DNA of 64,000 bases from Nitrobacter sp. NHB1 (GCF_036964665.1 NZ_JBAMDA010000001.1:930001-994000); one strand, 5' to 3'. Shown: positions 30,132 to 39,796, counted from the stretch's first letter. Numbers and translations: made by a program. Notes: generated by a model not told the origin, from the letters alone.

Positions 30132-31358
30132 TCAAGACCGGCCGGATCGCGTTTCGCTGTATGAACGTTGCCGCCACGACGGCGCGAGACCCTCGCGCAT
30201 GGCAAGGCGTCGGAGCGGGCCGATCTTGCCGATCAGGTGCAGACCGAGCGCGCGTGCGGTCTGGGTCGGCAGGAAATCGCTCAGCAGCGACCGGTTGGCC
30301 ATGTCGATTGCCAACGTCCGGCTCAGCACGTCGCTGCGCCGCGCCGTATCGAAACGTGCGAGAGCCCGGGGTGAGCCGGGGTCCTCGCCGGACGATAGAG
30401 CGCGGCGGACAACGTCTGCGATGTCAGCAGCATCACGCAGACCCATGTTCAAACCCTGCGCGCCGATCGGCGGCAGAACATGGGCGGCTTCGCCAACCAG
30501 CACAATGCGGTTGTTTGCGAAGCGCGCGGGTCGTTCGATCCCGAGCGGAAACAGATTCCGCCCCGGCCCGACATGAAGCCGTCCCAGGATCGAATGCGAT
30601 TGCCGTTCGGCGGCTTCGGCCAGGTCGTCGTCGCTGAGCGCCTTGAGCCGCTCGGCCTCCTTCGGCGAGGCGACCCATACGACGCTGGAGCGATTTCCCG
30701 GCAACGGTACGAAAACGCAGGGACCATGCGGCGTGTGAAATTCGGTCGAGATATTCTTGTGCGGCCGGGCATGAGTAACGTTGAAGGTCAATGCAGCCTG
30801 ATCGAGGGTGCGACGCGTGACGCCGATGCCGGCTGCCTTGCGGCAGAGCGACTGCCGTCCGTCGGCGCCGACGGCGAGACGGGCGGTCAAGGTCTCGCCC
30901 TGCCGCGTCGTGATGGTGACTGCGGCATCGTCGGGCACCACGCCCTCCGCCTCGCCGTCGATCCGCGTGAGGCGTCCGGCTTCCGCGGTCCGCGCTTCCA
31001 TGGCGGCCATCAGCGCGCGGTTTTCGATGTTGTAGCCGAACGCATCGAGTCCGATCTCGTCGGACGAGAACCGCACCTCCGGCGCCCGGATAAGACGTCC
31101 GGTATCGTCGACGAGCCGCATGCCGCGGAGAGCCGCGGCATCGGCCTCGCAGCGGGTCCATACGTCAAGCTGCCGCAGCAGATCGACGGAGCCGCCGAGC
31201 AGCGCCGTCGTCCGGTTATCGCTGTAGGGGACGCGACGAGCGATCAGCGCCGTGCGTGCGCCTGCATCGGACAGCGCGATCGCCGCCGCCAGTCCGGCAG
31301 GGCCGCCGCCGACCACCGCGACGTCGTAAATGGCATCCGGCTTCGCACTCTCGTTCAT
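30132..31358 (-). CDS. UbiH/UbiF-family FAD-dependent monooxygenase (ubiquinone biosynthesis type)
   Basis: A flavoprotein hydroxylase of about 408 residues. The Rossmann FAD motif VVGGGPAGLAAAIALSDAG lies near the N-terminus, the second FAD/DG motif is RLAVGADGRQS, and the third is VLVGEAAHVLPPIGAQGLNMG. This pattern fits UbiH/UbiF/UbiI/COQ6-type enzymes that hydroxylate the ubiquinone ring. The regiospecificity cannot be read. The open frame extends far upstream, but the ATG at 31358 places the FAD motif at the usual distance, so I use it. It is divergent from pcs, with 149 bases between. Confidence 0.85.
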   Translation of the reverse strand: MNESAKPDAIYDVAVVGGGPAGLAAAIALSDAGARTALIARRVPYSDNRTTALLGGSVDLLRQLDVWTRCEADAAALRGMRLVDDTGRLIRAPEVRFSSDEIGLDAFGYNIENRALMAAMEARTAEAGRLTRIDGEAEGVVPDDAAVTITTRQGETLTARLAVGADGRQSLCRKAAGIGVTRRTLDQAALTFNVTHARPHKNISTEFHTPHGPCVFVPLPGNRSSVVWVASPKEAERLKALSDDDLAEAAERQSHSILGRLHVGPGRNLFPLGIERPARFANNRIVLVGEAAHVLPPIGAQGLNMGLRDAADIADVVRRALSSGEDPGSPRALARFDTARRSDVLSRTLAIDMANRSLLSDFLPTQTARALGLHLIGKIGPLRRLAMREGLAPSWRQRSYSETRSGRS

Positions 31359-31507
31359 GTGCAGACAATCAACATTCGCAACGGCATTTTCAAGCCCGCA
31401 GGCCAACATTGTTCGGCGATGACCGGTCTGTTCCCGGTCGTTCGCGCGGCGGAACGCCGCAAGGACCGTTATGCAAACCGGCACGATTCCTGATAGCAAG
31501 ATGGCAA

Positions 31508-32242
31508 ATGAGCCAGTCAAGCCGGCAGGACCCGCTACCCGGACCGAGAGCGTCGCGCGTTGCCGCGTTCTTTGTCCATGTTTTGACGGCGACGGGCGCC
31601 GGCATTGCGCTGCTTGCACTGCTTGAAGCCGTGCGGGAGCATTGGGCGGCCATGTTCGTCTGGCTTGGTCTCGCACTCGTGATCGATGGCCTGGACGGGC
31701 CGATCGCACGGCGACTGAACGTCGAAGCGGCGCAGCCGAACTGGTCGGGCGAGGTGCTGGACCTGGTGGTCGACTTCGTGACCTACGTCTTCGTTCCTGC
31801 CTATGCCATTACCGCGAGCGGCCTGCTGCTGCCGGTCGCCGCGCCCTTGCTGGGTGTGGGCATCGTGATCAGCGGTGCGCTCTATTTTGCCGACCGCCGG
31901 ATGAAGACGGCGGACAATCACTTTCGCGGCTTTCCGGCGCTCTGGAACGCGGCTGCGTTCTACCTGTTCCTGCTGCGTCCGTCGGCGGCGATATCGACGC
32001 TCGGCATCGCCGCGCTTATTGCACTGACCTTCGTGCCCATCAACGTGCTGCATCCGATACGGGTGAAGCGGCTGCGCGGTCTTAATCTGTCGCTGATCGC
32101 AGTATGGGCCGTGCTGGCGATCATGACCGTCGTAGAGAATTTCAATGTGGCGATGCCGGTCACCGCCATGCTTTGCGCTATTGCGCTCTACGTCATTTGC
32201 GGCGATGCCGTGATCCGTGTCATGCGGCGAGAGAACCGATGA
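31508..32242 (+). CDS. pcs: Phosphatidylcholine synthase
   Basis: A 244-residue integral membrane enzyme that condenses CDP-diacylglycerol with choline to give phosphatidylcholine, an envelope lipid typical of rhizobia and their relatives. The CDP-alcohol phosphotransferase signature is present as DGLDGPIARRLN followed by GEVLDLVVDF (metal-binding Asp residues), and eight hydrophobic segments are visible. The long open frame starts earlier, but the ATG at 31508 matches the family length. The stop overlaps the terC start (ATGA). Confidence 0.92.
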   Translation: MSQSSRQDPLPGPRASRVAAFFVHVLTATGAGIALLALLEAVREHWAAMFVWLGLALVIDGLDGPIARRLNVEAAQPNWSGEVLDLVVDFVTYVFVPAYAITASGLLLPVAAPLLGVGIVISGALYFADRRMKTADNHFRGFPALWNAAAFYLFLLRPSAAISTLGIAALIALTFVPINVLHPIRVKRLRGLNLSLIAVWAVLAIMTVVENFNVAMPVTAMLCAIALYVICGDAVIRVMRRENR

Positions 32243-32970
32243 TCGAACTGCTGACCAGTCCGGAAGCATGGGCCGCGCTGTTGACGCTGACGGTGCTCGA
32301 GATCGTTCTGGGAATCGACAACGTCATCTTTTTGTCGGTGATCGTGTCGCGAATCCCGCCGCCGCAGGCGAAGCGGGCACGTCAGATCGGCCTGGCGTTG
32401 GCGCTGATCTTCCGCATTCTCCTGCTGAGCATTCTGGTCTGGCTGATCGGTCTGACCGCGCCCGTGTTTGCGGTGAAGGGCTTTGAGTTCTCCTGGCGCG
32501 ATATCATCTTGATCGGCGGCGGCTTGTTCCTGATCGCCAAGGCAACGCACGAGATTCACGGCGAAGTGGAAGCGCGCGACTCCGAGGAGAACGGGGCATC
32601 GAGATCGAGTACATTTTTCTGGATCATTGTCCAGATCATCGTCATCGACATGGTATTCTCGCTGGACTCCATCATCACCGCGATCGGCATGGCCAAGGAT
32701 CTCGAGATCATGATCGCCGCCGTCGTCATCGCATGTTTCATCATGTATGTGTCGTCGGGACCGGTGGCGCGGTTCGTCGCCGAGCATCCAACCACCAAGA
32801 TGCTGGCGCTGACGTTTCTGGTTCTGATCGGGGTCGCGCTCGTCGCTGACGGATTCCATTTCCACATCCCGCGCGCCTATATCTACTTTGCGATGGCGTT
32901 CTCGGCGGCGGTAGAACTGTTCAACGTGCTCGCCAGGCGCAACCGCAATCGCAACAGGGCGGCCCGCTGA
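32239..32970 (+). CDS. TerC-family integral membrane protein
   Basis: A 243-residue, seven-helix membrane protein of the TerC/YgjT family. It has the two characteristic acidic helix motifs VLEIVLGIDNVIFLSVIVSR (residues 19-38) and IDMVFSLDSIITAIGMAK; the Asp residues lie in the membrane and are thought to bind metal. Some relatives export manganese and protect secreted metalloproteins. The link with tellurite resistance is only by name. It is coupled to pcs by a four-base overlap, which hints at a shared role in envelope physiology. Confidence 0.88.
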   Translation: MIELLTSPEAWAALLTLTVLEIVLGIDNVIFLSVIVSRIPPPQAKRARQIGLALALIFRILLLSILVWLIGLTAPVFAVKGFEFSWRDIILIGGGLFLIAKATHEIHGEVEARDSEENGASRSSTFFWIIVQIIVIDMVFSLDSIITAIGMAKDLEIMIAAVVIACFIMYVSSGPVARFVAEHPTTKMLALTFLVLIGVALVADGFHFHIPRAYIYFAMAFSAAVELFNVLARRNRNRNRAAR

Positions 32971-33055
32971 TTTATGGAGGCACTCCAGCGTTGAGTTGAC
33001 AACATAGGCTCAATGCTTTTCGCTCTCCGAAGCGCAGTTGGCAGGGAGAGGACAG

Positions 33056-34030
33056 ATGACCAGGGCAGTGCGCGTTCATCAGGTAGGCGGTCCCGAGGCG
33101 CTCGTCTATGAGGCCGTGGACCTGCCCGCGCCGGGGCAGGGCGAGGTCCGCATCAAGCAACATGCCGTCGGCCTGAATTTCATCGACGTCTATTATCGCA
33201 CCGGCCTCTACAAGGCGCCGACTATGCCGTTTGTCGTCGGTAACGAGGCCGCCGGCGAAGTCGTTGCCGTCGGGCCGGGCGTCACCGATTTCCATCCCGG
33301 CGACCGCGTCGCTTACTATGCCAATCTCGGCGCTTACGCGACCGAGCGCAACGCTCCGGCCGACAAGCTGGTCAAGTTGCCGGACCACATCACCTACGAG
33401 CAGGGTGCTGTGCTGATGCTGAAGGGATTGACGGTGTGGTATCTCCTGCACAAGACCTTCAAGGTCGGGCAGGGCCATCGCGTGCTGATCCATGCCGCGG
33501 CCGGCGGAATTGGGCTTCTCGCCTGTCAGTGGGCGAAGGCGCTTGGCGCGAACGTCATCGGCACCGTCGGATCGAAGGCCAAGGCGGATCTCGCACTGGC
33601 CAATGGCTGCGATCATGTCATCCTTTACAAGGAGGAGGACTTCGTCGCGCGCGTCAAACAGATCAGCCGCGACGAGTTGTGCGACGTGGTCTATGACGGC
33701 GTCGGCAAGACCACGTTTCCGGGCTCGTTGTCCTGCCTGCGGCCGCGCGGCCTGTTCGTCAGCTTCGGCAACGCTTCCGGTCCGGTGCCTCCGTTCGCGC
33801 TGACTGAACTTAACAATCACGGTTCGCTGTTCGCGACGCGGCCGAAGCTGAACGACTATGTGGCGACGCGCAGGGAGCTGCTTGAAGGCGCCGATACACT
33901 GTTCGCCGCCGTCATCAATGGAGAGCTGCACGTTCCGATCAACCATGCCTACGCCTTGAAGGATGCGGCGAAGGCGCAGACCGACCTGGAAGGCCGCTTG
34001 ACGACCGGAGCCGCGATTCTCAAGCCATAG
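33056..34030 (+). CDS. qor: NADPH:quinone oxidoreductase (zeta-crystallin type)
   Basis: A 324-residue member of the medium-chain dehydrogenase superfamily. GroES-like N-terminal domain: GLNFIDVYYRTGLYKAPTMP and VVGNEAAGEVVAVG. Rossmann domain: VLIHAAAGGIGLLACQWAKA (AAxGGVG-type NADPH site), then GTVGSKAKADLA. The zinc-binding cysteines of alcohol dehydrogenases are absent, as in quinone reductases. I start at 33056, since an ATG five codons upstream would read MAGRGQ before the true N-terminus. An intergenic palindrome follows directly. Confidence 0.9.
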   Translation: MTRAVRVHQVGGPEALVYEAVDLPAPGQGEVRIKQHAVGLNFIDVYYRTGLYKAPTMPFVVGNEAAGEVVAVGPGVTDFHPGDRVAYYANLGAYATERNAPADKLVKLPDHITYEQGAVLMLKGLTVWYLLHKTFKVGQGHRVLIHAAAGGIGLLACQWAKALGANVIGTVGSKAKADLALANGCDHVILYKEEDFVARVKQISRDELCDVVYDGVGKTTFPGSLSCLRPRGLFVSFGNASGPVPPFALTELNNHGSLFATRPKLNDYVATRRELLEGADTLFAAVINGELHVPINHAYALKDAAKAQTDLEGRLTTGAAILKP

Positions 34031-34036
34031 AGCCTG

Positions 34037-34085
34037 GAGCATGATCCCGAAAAGTGGAATCCGGTTTTCGGATAAGATCATGCTC
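34037..34085. repeat. Intergenic palindromic repeat (GAGCATGATC...GATCATGCTC)
   Basis: A 49-base near-perfect palindrome, GAGCATGATCCCGAAAAGTG at the left and ending in GATCATGCTC. The inner part CCGGTTTTCGG repeats the self-complementary pattern. Elements of this consensus are scattered between genes in Bradyrhizobiaceae and other Rhizobiales. It stands seven bases after qor and could serve as its transcription end. Confidence 0.88.
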
Positions 34086-34310
34086 AATCAAAAGAATAAG
34101 GCTGGAGTCCGATCCAACGCAGTTGGGACCAGATTCCAGCCGGCATTGATCGAGATGCCCGCGAACAGAATTTTTCGCAAACATGCTTGCGGAGAATTTC
34201 CGTCCGAATATCCGGTCTTTTGAAGAATCTCATCGCTTATTTTCCTTACCGATCTTGCCGCCGGCGGGAAGCATCGTTCATTGTGGAGCGTGTTGAGCCG
34301 GAGACCGAAG

Positions 34311-34460
34311 ATGTACCAACGATCCGACGAAACCCGACTGAACGCTGGCACCCGCCTGACAGAGCGCACGGTGTTGCGTGTCCAGACGTTTGCGCTGTAC
34401 GGCTCGCTCGCCCTGATCGCCGCCGTGGTATTCGGTTCGCTATCAATCCATCCGTTCTGA
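34311..34460 (+). CDS. Small membrane protein (49 aa)
   Basis: A 49-residue open frame beginning MYQRSDETRLNAGTRLTERT, followed by a single membrane helix (FALYGSLALIAAVVFGSLSI) and ending HPF. The basic N-terminus suggests an N-in orientation. GGAG lies about eight bases before the ATG. It is too short for function assignment, but the charge and hydrophobicity pattern is that of a real single-pass protein. It is convergent with pxpA, with 10 bases between the ends. Confidence 0.6.
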   Translation: MYQRSDETRLNAGTRLTERTVLRVQTFALYGSLALIAAVVFGSLSIHPF

Positions 34461-34470
34461 TCGGAACGGA

Positions 34471-35238
34471 TTATTTCGTTGTCTTGAACGGCGCAACAGC
34501 GATGCCGTTGTCCTTGAGCGTCTTGCGCAGCACGCGTGCGATTTCGACCGCGCCGGGCGTGTCGCCGTGGATGCAAACGGTATCCATCCGCATCTTGATT
34601 GTCTTGCCGGTGATCGAGACGACTTCTCCGGACTGAACCATTTTCACCACGCGCCGGGCGATGGCGTCCGCATCGTGCAGCACCGCGCCGGACTTGCGAC
34701 GCGACACCAGCGATCCGTCGTCTTCATAGGCACGGTCGGCGAATACTTCATGCACCATCGACAGGCCGAAGGCTTCACCCGCGGCAACGAGGCGTGAGTT
34801 CGCGAGTACAACAAAGACCAGATCGGGATCGACCGCCTTGATTGCCGAGGCAATCGCGCGCGCGGTCATGTCGTCGTCGCAGGCGATGTTGGAAAGCGCG
34901 CCGTGCGCCTTCACATGCGTGACCTTGTGACCGGCCATGGTGGCGATCGCCTGCAATGCGCCGATCTGGTAGGCGACGAGGTTTTCAATCTCCGACGATG
35001 AAAGGCCCACGACCGGACGCCGGCCGAACCCGTGCAGATCGCGATAGCCGGGATGCGCGCCGATGCTGACGCCGCGCGCTTTGGCGAGATCGACCGTCTT
35101 CTTCATGGTGTCGGCATCGCCGGCGTGGAAGCCGCAGGCGATGTTGACGGAGGTCGCGAGATCGATCATCGCGGCATCGTTGCCCATCGACCAGACACCA
35201 AAGCTTTCGCCGAGATCGCAGTTGAGGTCGATCGTCAT
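34471..35238 (-). CDS. pxpA: 5-oxoprolinase subunit A (LamB/YcsF family)
   Basis: A 255-residue TIM-barrel-like subunit of the bacterial PxpABC 5-oxoprolinase, which uses ATP to open 5-oxoproline to glutamate. The start [16 protein letters not shown] is canonical, followed by [15 protein letters not shown] and [15 protein letters not shown]. The open frame runs 21 residues further, but 35238 is the family start. It is the last gene of the pxpB-pxpC-pxpA group on this strand. Confidence 0.92.
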   Translation of the reverse strand: MTIDLNCDLGESFGVWSMGNDAAMIDLATSVNIACGFHAGDADTMKKTVDLAKARGVSIGAHPGYRDLHGFGRRPVVGLSSSEIENLVAYQIGALQAIATMAGHKVTHVKAHGALSNIACDDDMTARAIASAIKAVDPDLVFVVLANSRLVAAGEAFGLSMVHEVFADRAYEDDGSLVSRRKSGAVLHDADAIARRVVKMVQSGEVVSITGKTIKMRMDTVCIHGDTPGAVEIARVLRKTLKDNGIAVAPFKTTK

Positions 35239-35297
35239 GTCGTTTTTTGCTCCAATGCGGAGAGCGGTTGCTATGGCTCCGAAGGCGGCCAAGCTTG

Positions 35298-36308
35298 TCA
35301 CGTTCCATTGTCGAATGCATTCACCGCAGAACCGGCGATATTGGCGTTCTGCAACGCGTCGCTGATGTCGAAATTGCGCACGTCGCTGATGCGGTCGGGG
35401 AGGGTTCGCAACAACTCCGCCATCGCGCGCGCCTCGGCCTGGGCATCAGTCATGGTGACGGCCTCAAAGCGGAAGCCACGGCCGGCGGGGATTTGCGCGA
35501 AGCGGCCGAGGTCGACGGTGATCACTGTCGCGATTTTCGGATAGCCGCCGCTGGTGCCGCGATCCGGCATCAGCACGATCGGCTGTCCGTCGCCGGGAAC
35601 CTGAATGCTGCCGTTCACGGTGCCGTCGGAGACGATGTTATGGCCGTGCAGATGCTTGATGGTCGGACCTTCAAGGCGATAGCCCATGCGGTCGCTTGCC
35701 GACGAGATTTTCCACTCGCTGCGGAGGAACAGATCCTTTGCGTCGCCGAATTCGTCGTCCTGCGGCCCCATCACGACGCGGATCGGGCCGTCGGATACCG
35801 CCGGAAGGTCGATCCGTCGCTCGGTCGCGGCCTTTGCTGCATCGACATCGAGGGCGTCATCGGCCTGCAACGGCCGCGGAAACGGACCGCCGAGGCCGGC
35901 GCGTGCATTGACGGCGAGGCTGCCGAACATCGGCTCGCCTTTCACGCCACCCTCGATGGCGAGGTAGCTGAAGATCCCGCCGCGTGCGAAGCCGAGCGTC
36001 AGGCTTTCGCCGTCATCGAGCGTGCAGGATTCGTTGAGCGACACCGGGCGGCCTGCGACTTCGACGTTCCGCACGGCGCCCGCGAGCGCAACGCGTACCT
36101 TGCCCTCGCGGGCGACGAAAGCGGCGCCGAACGGCCCGACTTCGATCGCAGCGGCAAAGGGCGGATTGCCGACCAGGCAATTGGCGGCCGCCAGTGCGAG
36201 GCGATCCACCGCGCCGCTCGGCGTCAGGCCATAGCGCTGCACGCCGTAGCGCCCGCCGTCCTGAACCGACGTCGCGGGTCCGACAGCGGTGACGACAAGC
36301 TTGCTCAT
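35298..36308 (-). CDS. pxpC: 5-oxoprolinase subunit C (biotin-dependent carboxylase-like)
   Basis: A 336-residue subunit (allophanate hydrolase subunit 2 fold). It begins [20 protein letters not shown], with later motifs [28 protein letters not shown] and the C-terminal [20 protein letters not shown]. It pairs with PxpB to phosphorylate the substrate handed on by PxpA. The start overlaps the pxpB stop by four bases (ATGA), whereas pxpA follows after a 59-base gap. The longer open frame into pxpB is a shadow. Confidence 0.92.
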   Translation of the reverse strand: MSKLVVTAVGPATSVQDGGRYGVQRYGLTPSGAVDRLALAAANCLVGNPPFAAAIEVGPFGAAFVAREGKVRVALAGAVRNVEVAGRPVSLNESCTLDDGESLTLGFARGGIFSYLAIEGGVKGEPMFGSLAVNARAGLGGPFPRPLQADDALDVDAAKAATERRIDLPAVSDGPIRVVMGPQDDEFGDAKDLFLRSEWKISSASDRMGYRLEGPTIKHLHGHNIVSDGTVNGSIQVPGDGQPIVLMPDRGTSGGYPKIATVITVDLGRFAQIPAGRGFRFEAVTMTDAQAEARAMAELLRTLPDRISDVRNFDISDALQNANIAGSAVNAFDNGT

Positions 36309-37036
36309 GAGGTCACTAGTTCCGCGACGAACTCCCCGCGCGCGGCGGCGCGATCTTGTTCGAGGAACTGCTTGTCGTCGACCGCATGGAACGTGACGGC
36401 ATCTCCCGGTTCGAGCAGGAAAACAGGATCGCGGTGAAGCTGGTAGGTGCGCACGGCGGTCCGGCCGAGCAGGTGCCAGCCGCTGGGTCCGGCGAGGCAC
36501 TGGATACCAGTCTGGAGACCGCCGATCGGGATTGCGCCGGCGGGTGTGAGCAGGCGCGGGCTCGCGCGTCGCGGCATTCGAAGTGAATCGTCGAGGCCGC
36601 TGAGATAGGACCAGCCCGGCGTAAATCCGATCATGGCGACGCGATAATCACCAGCGACATGACGCGCGACGATATCGTCCGGCGTCAGGTTCAACGTCCT
36701 GGCGACATTTTCGAGATCGATGCCATGCTCGCCACCATAGGCGACGGGGATGCGCCAGCGCCGGGTCGCGGTCGCCGGCGGCGCCGGCAATCGAGCGAGT
36801 GCCGTCAGGCGTTCGCCGAGTTCATCGAAACCAACCCGGACCGGATCGTAGTGAACGAGCAGCGATCGGTAGGTCGGCACGGTTTCGGTGACGCCGTCAA
36901 TCGGCGCGTCCGCAAGTGCGCGGTCGAGCGCAAGCACGCGACGGTTGGCCTGCTCGTCGATGACGCGGCCGAATTCCACCGTGATGGCGGCATCGCCGCT
37001 TGGCAGAAGGCGGGGCGGAGACAAAGTTGCGGTCAT
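36305..37036 (-). CDS. pxpB: 5-oxoprolinase subunit B (KipI-like)
   Basis: A 243-residue protein of the KipI/allophanate hydrolase subunit 1 family. It starts MTATLSPPRLLPSGDAAITV, with the conserved IPVAYGGEHGIDLENVARTL and GFTPGWSYLSGLD motifs and IPIGGLQTGIQCLAGPSGWHLLGRT shared by the family. It is the first gene of the group. The ATG at 37036 lies next to a region of 122 bases that should hold the operon promoter. Confidence 0.92.
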   Translation of the reverse strand: MTATLSPPRLLPSGDAAITVEFGRVIDEQANRRVLALDRALADAPIDGVTETVPTYRSLLVHYDPVRVGFDELGERLTALARLPAPPATATRRWRIPVAYGGEHGIDLENVARTLNLTPDDIVARHVAGDYRVAMIGFTPGWSYLSGLDDSLRMPRRASPRLLTPAGAIPIGGLQTGIQCLAGPSGWHLLGRTAVRTYQLHRDPVFLLEPGDAVTFHAVDDKQFLEQDRAAARGEFVAELVTS

Positions 37037-37158
37037 GACCGATCGATAAGTTCGTCAGCGGGGATTCCAGCCGTCAGCATTGTCTTGGCGATAGATGGAT
37101 TTGCAGCAATAATACGTGCAAATGAATTATTGATGGCAAGCGCCACAGGAGGTCACCC

Positions 37159-37569
37159 ATGGATATCCATCAAGCAGGTTCGCGGCCGGCAAAAACTGGG
37201 CCCAAGGAGTATTTTTCCGGCACGGTTTTGGTCGAGCCGATCATCGCCGCTGCGAATGCGCCCTCACGCGTCATGGCCGCGAGCGTCGCGTTCGAGCCCG
37301 GCGCACGCACCGCATGGCACACCCATCCGCTCGGCCAGACGCTATACGTGGTTTCCGGCGTCGGGCTGGTCCAAACCGAGGGTGGGCCGATCCGAGAGAT
37401 ACACCCCGGTGACACGGTATGGTTTCCGCCGGGAGAAAAGCACTGGCACGGCGCGGCGCCGACCACCGCTATGACCCACATCGCGGTGCACGAATCCCTC
37501 GACGGAAGCGCCGTCACCTGGATGGAACACGTCACCGACGAGCAATACGGCGGTCAAGTCGGCGGCTGA
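37159..37569 (+). CDS. Cupin-domain protein
   Basis: A 136-residue single-domain cupin. Cupin motif 1 is [20 protein letters not shown] (two His and a Gln instead of the usual Glu as metal ligands). Motif 2 is [16 protein letters not shown], which supplies the last His. Such proteins include small dioxygenases, isomerases and metal-binding proteins of unknown substrate. It is transcribed divergently from pxpBCA and may share the regulatory region. The specific reaction is not recognisable. Confidence 0.85.
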   Translation: MDIHQAGSRPAKTGPKEYFSGTVLVEPIIAAANAPSRVMAASVAFEPGARTAWHTHPLGQTLYVVSGVGLVQTEGGPIREIHPGDTVWFPPGEKHWHGAAPTTAMTHIAVHESLDGSAVTWMEHVTDEQYGGQVGG

Positions 37570-37696
37570 CCAAATCAAAAGTCGTGACGGGTCGCCCGGG
37601 TTCAATCCGTGACGGGTGGCCCTCTCGACGCGAGAGCAAACAGCCGCCGGCTCGAAGGAGCGTTCTCCCGTCAGTTCGGTGTGGGGCCGGGGCGGG

Positions 37697-38164
37697 CTAC
37701 TCGTCGTCGCGCGGGCCGACTTCGCCACCGGCCATCTCGCTTCGCAGCGCTTCAAACCGCTGGCAGGCGTCATGCTCGCGGTCGTCGACAAACTTGATCG
37801 CGGCTTCTTTTGTCATGGGACCGCTGACAAGCGGGTGCGAACTTTCTCCGATCGTTTCATCAACGAAATAGTCGCCGCTGTCATCGCGGCGCGTGGTCCA
37901 CTTGAACCGGACGGCGGCGAGCGGGCCGGGCCCATACTTGGTGTAGCTGTCGGTTTCGACGAAATCGGAAGGAGAATCGGAAGCGGGATCGGGCACGACC
38001 GAAGTCGCCGCCGGTATTTCCTCGGTCGGGCAAACCCTGGGCCGGTCTGTCGCCTCCGACTCAGGGGCGCCCCCGGTGTCGTTTCGTTCCTCGGAAGTTT
38101 CCGGCGTGTCGACGAGGCCCGCAATCGCCTCGAGGGTGTCGTCGGTCGGATCGCCTTCACTCAC
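37697..38164 (-). CDS. Acidic hypothetical protein (155 aa)
   Basis: No family is recognised. Residues 1-75 are low-complexity and rich in Asp, Glu, Thr and Pro, as in a disordered segment. Residues 80-150 look folded, with YGPGPLAAVRFKWTTRRDDS and MTKEAAIKFVDDREHDAC. The high density of negative charge and the clean start (ATG at 38164, MSEGDPTDDTLEA) support it as real. It stands alone. A function cannot be stated. Confidence 0.55.
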   Translation of the reverse strand: MSEGDPTDDTLEAIAGLVDTPETSEERNDTGGAPESEATDRPRVCPTEEIPAATSVVPDPASDSPSDFVETDSYTKYGPGPLAAVRFKWTTRRDDSGDYFVDETIGESSHPLVSGPMTKEAAIKFVDDREHDACQRFEALRSEMAGGEVGPRDDE

Positions 38165-38542
38165 CCGCTATCCCCCTATTGAGAATGGAGGCGACGCGGC
38201 GCACGCGTCCGCAAGTTGTTGGCGCGTCCGTCCCCATGCACATCTGGACATGTATCCAGACGCAAATGGCGGTTTTTTGTCTTTCCGGGGGCGCTGTTGG
38301 GCAGGACCGTGAAGCTCGTGGAATGCGGACGGTCAACTCGCGCATCGCCAAGCACCGCCTGGCGATGGAAGTGAATGTCCTCCGTTTACCATTCCTCAAA
38401 ACATAGATTTACCAGCCTGTTAAAGCCGATTCCATTGGAATTTCTTTAACAGGGAGGAAGCTTTCGCCCCCGAGATCGCCGCGTTTCGCGTAGTCAAAAA
38501 GCGCGAATGATGCTTCAGCCGAATTCTCTATTGCGCGGCTGC
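38165..38542. other. Intergenic stretch
   Basis: 378 bases without a gene I can support. Overlapping short frames on both strands lack ribosome sites and family features. A short self-complementary segment (CTGTTAAAG...CTTTAACAG, near 38416-38451) is present. Confidence 0.35.
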
Positions 38543-38674
38543 TCAATCGTCTTTCGCGATCTCTTTCGGCGCCTCTTCCTCTTTGCGCGTCGACGGATGA
38601 GATCGCACGTAGCGATAGCTTGCATAAAAGAGCAGGCCGCAGCCAACGATTGCGCCAAACATGACCAGGGGCAT
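38543..38674 (-). CDS. Small membrane protein (43 aa)
   Basis: A 43-residue frame: MPLVMFGAIVGCGLLFYASY, then a strongly charged tail RYVRSHPSTRKEEEAPKEIA. It is a single membrane helix followed by a cytosolic charged tail. This hydrophobic-then-charged design, the ATG start and the TGA end make a real small membrane protein plausible. No homologue is recognised. Confidence 0.55.
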   Translation of the reverse strand: MPLVMFGAIVGCGLLFYASYRYVRSHPSTRKEEEAPKEIAKDD

Positions 38675-39111
38675 GGTGTTGTCGTGCCTCAAACAGCGGA
38701 ACAGAACGATCGCCTATCGTAAAAGCGACCGGCGCCGTCCCTGATGGTGCAACTCTAGATCGCGGAAGGCGAAAAGAGCAATATCGGAGTTCGCAGCCTC
38801 GGCCGGAAGATGGAGGAGGCAAATAAACTTGAGACCACGAGGTACGCCCGACGAGGGCTGCGGCGCATCGCGGTAGGGCTTGTCCGTAGGCCAAGGCGCA
38901 CAGGTTCCGTCGCCGACGACCAGCAGCAGCAACCAGCTATACTCAACTGATGGGCCTCTTGGACGGCAAGCGGCGTGGGGGAAATCGTGTTAAACGCGTG
39001 ATGCATACCGAGATGGCGGAAGAGGTGGGAAGTGAGGGCGGACAGGGGAGCGGAAGAGCTGTCGCTTTACGGTGCCCCCGAATGGGAGGAAGCGTTGGTG
39101 GGATTTAATAG
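38675..39111. other. Intergenic stretch left of the satellite
   Basis: 437 bases with no supported gene. At 39014-39030 is TGGCGGAAGAGGTGGGA, which matches the 3' end of tRNA-Ser at 50451 in 16 of 17 positions, in the same orientation. It is an alternative left attachment site for the satellite. Confidence 0.4.
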
Positions 39112-39300
39112 TTAGCGCGGCTCGGTGGTCAGTTTGGTAATAAGGGTGCCAAGACGCTCATCTAACTTTTGCAAGGTCTCCTCGGCCAGCTTTTCGTCCT
39201 TGTCTTTGAGAACGGCGTCCATTGCGACGTGAAGTCCCTGCATAATGTTCTTTAATGCCTCGATCGTTGCTTGGTTCGCGCGCAGTCCTTCTGTCATCAT
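39112..39300 (-). CDS. Small coiled-coil protein (62 aa)
   Basis: A 62-residue helical protein starting MMTEGLRANQATIEALKNIM, with heptad-like leucines (LHVAMDAVLKDKDEKLAEET) suggesting a coiled coil. An AAGG motif lies at good distance before the start. It lies between the two candidate left attachment sites, so it belongs either to the satellite's accessory end or to host sequence. Function unknown. Confidence 0.5.
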   Translation of the reverse strand: MMTEGLRANQATIEALKNIMQGLHVAMDAVLKDKDEKLAEETLQKLDERLGTLITKLTTEPR

Positions 39301-39558
39301 CTCGCCTTTCTGAATTCCAATCTCTACAAGCTGCCCTGATCGCCCTCAACCTTCCGACAACTCTAAGGCACGGATCGGAAGGCGCAATCTATATTTCTGT
39401 TTCGACTTAAGGCAATCCCGACCAGCCTACAAGTCGTCTCCGGTCACTTGGTAGATCCTCCTGGCGACGACGCCAGCCGTCCAGAGCCTTGGTCATGTCT
39501 GGCTGAACTTGGAGGCCAACAAGCTCCCTGTAACGAGGGAATATATCTATTGTGATTG

Positions 39559-39572
39559 TGGCGGAAGGGGTG
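39559..39572. other. Candidate left attachment site (attL) of the satellite
   Basis: TGGCGGAAGGGGTG is an exact 14-base copy of 50451-50464, which is the CCA end plus acceptor 3' strand of tRNA-Ser(UGA), in the same orientation. Tyrosine integrases next to a tRNA normally leave such a copy of the tRNA 3' end at the far end. Fourteen bases is short, and a 16/17 copy stands at 39014, so the choice is tentative. Confidence 0.55.
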
Positions 39573-39619
39573 TCCGTCAATAGCCGTTGTTTTGTAAGGG
39601 CTATTTCGCACTTCCGGAT

Positions 39620-39796
39620 TTAATCCACGTCGTCACCCTCATCATCGGGAATATAGACGCCGTTCTCTTTCGCCATCGCGTGGATTTGCACTTTCATCCG
39701 CTCAACGTTCTCAGCCAGCGCGGCGACATCGACCACTAGGCTCATCAGAACGCGCGCGGTGAATTGGGGATCGGCTTCTTCAATCTGCGTTGTCAT
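39620..39796 (-). CDS. Small acidic protein of the satellite (58 aa)
   Basis: A 58-residue protein: MTTQIEEADPQFTARVLMSL, a central helix (DVAALAENVERMKVQIHAMA) and a very acidic tail (IPDDEGDDVD). AAGGAA precedes the ATG at 39796. It is the last supported gene before the attL candidate. No family is recognised. Its position matches the accessory end of such satellites, where genes for defence or helper interference tend to sit. Confidence 0.55.
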   Translation of the reverse strand: MTTQIEEADPQFTARVLMSLVVDVAALAENVERMKVQIHAMAKENGVYIPDDEGDDVD

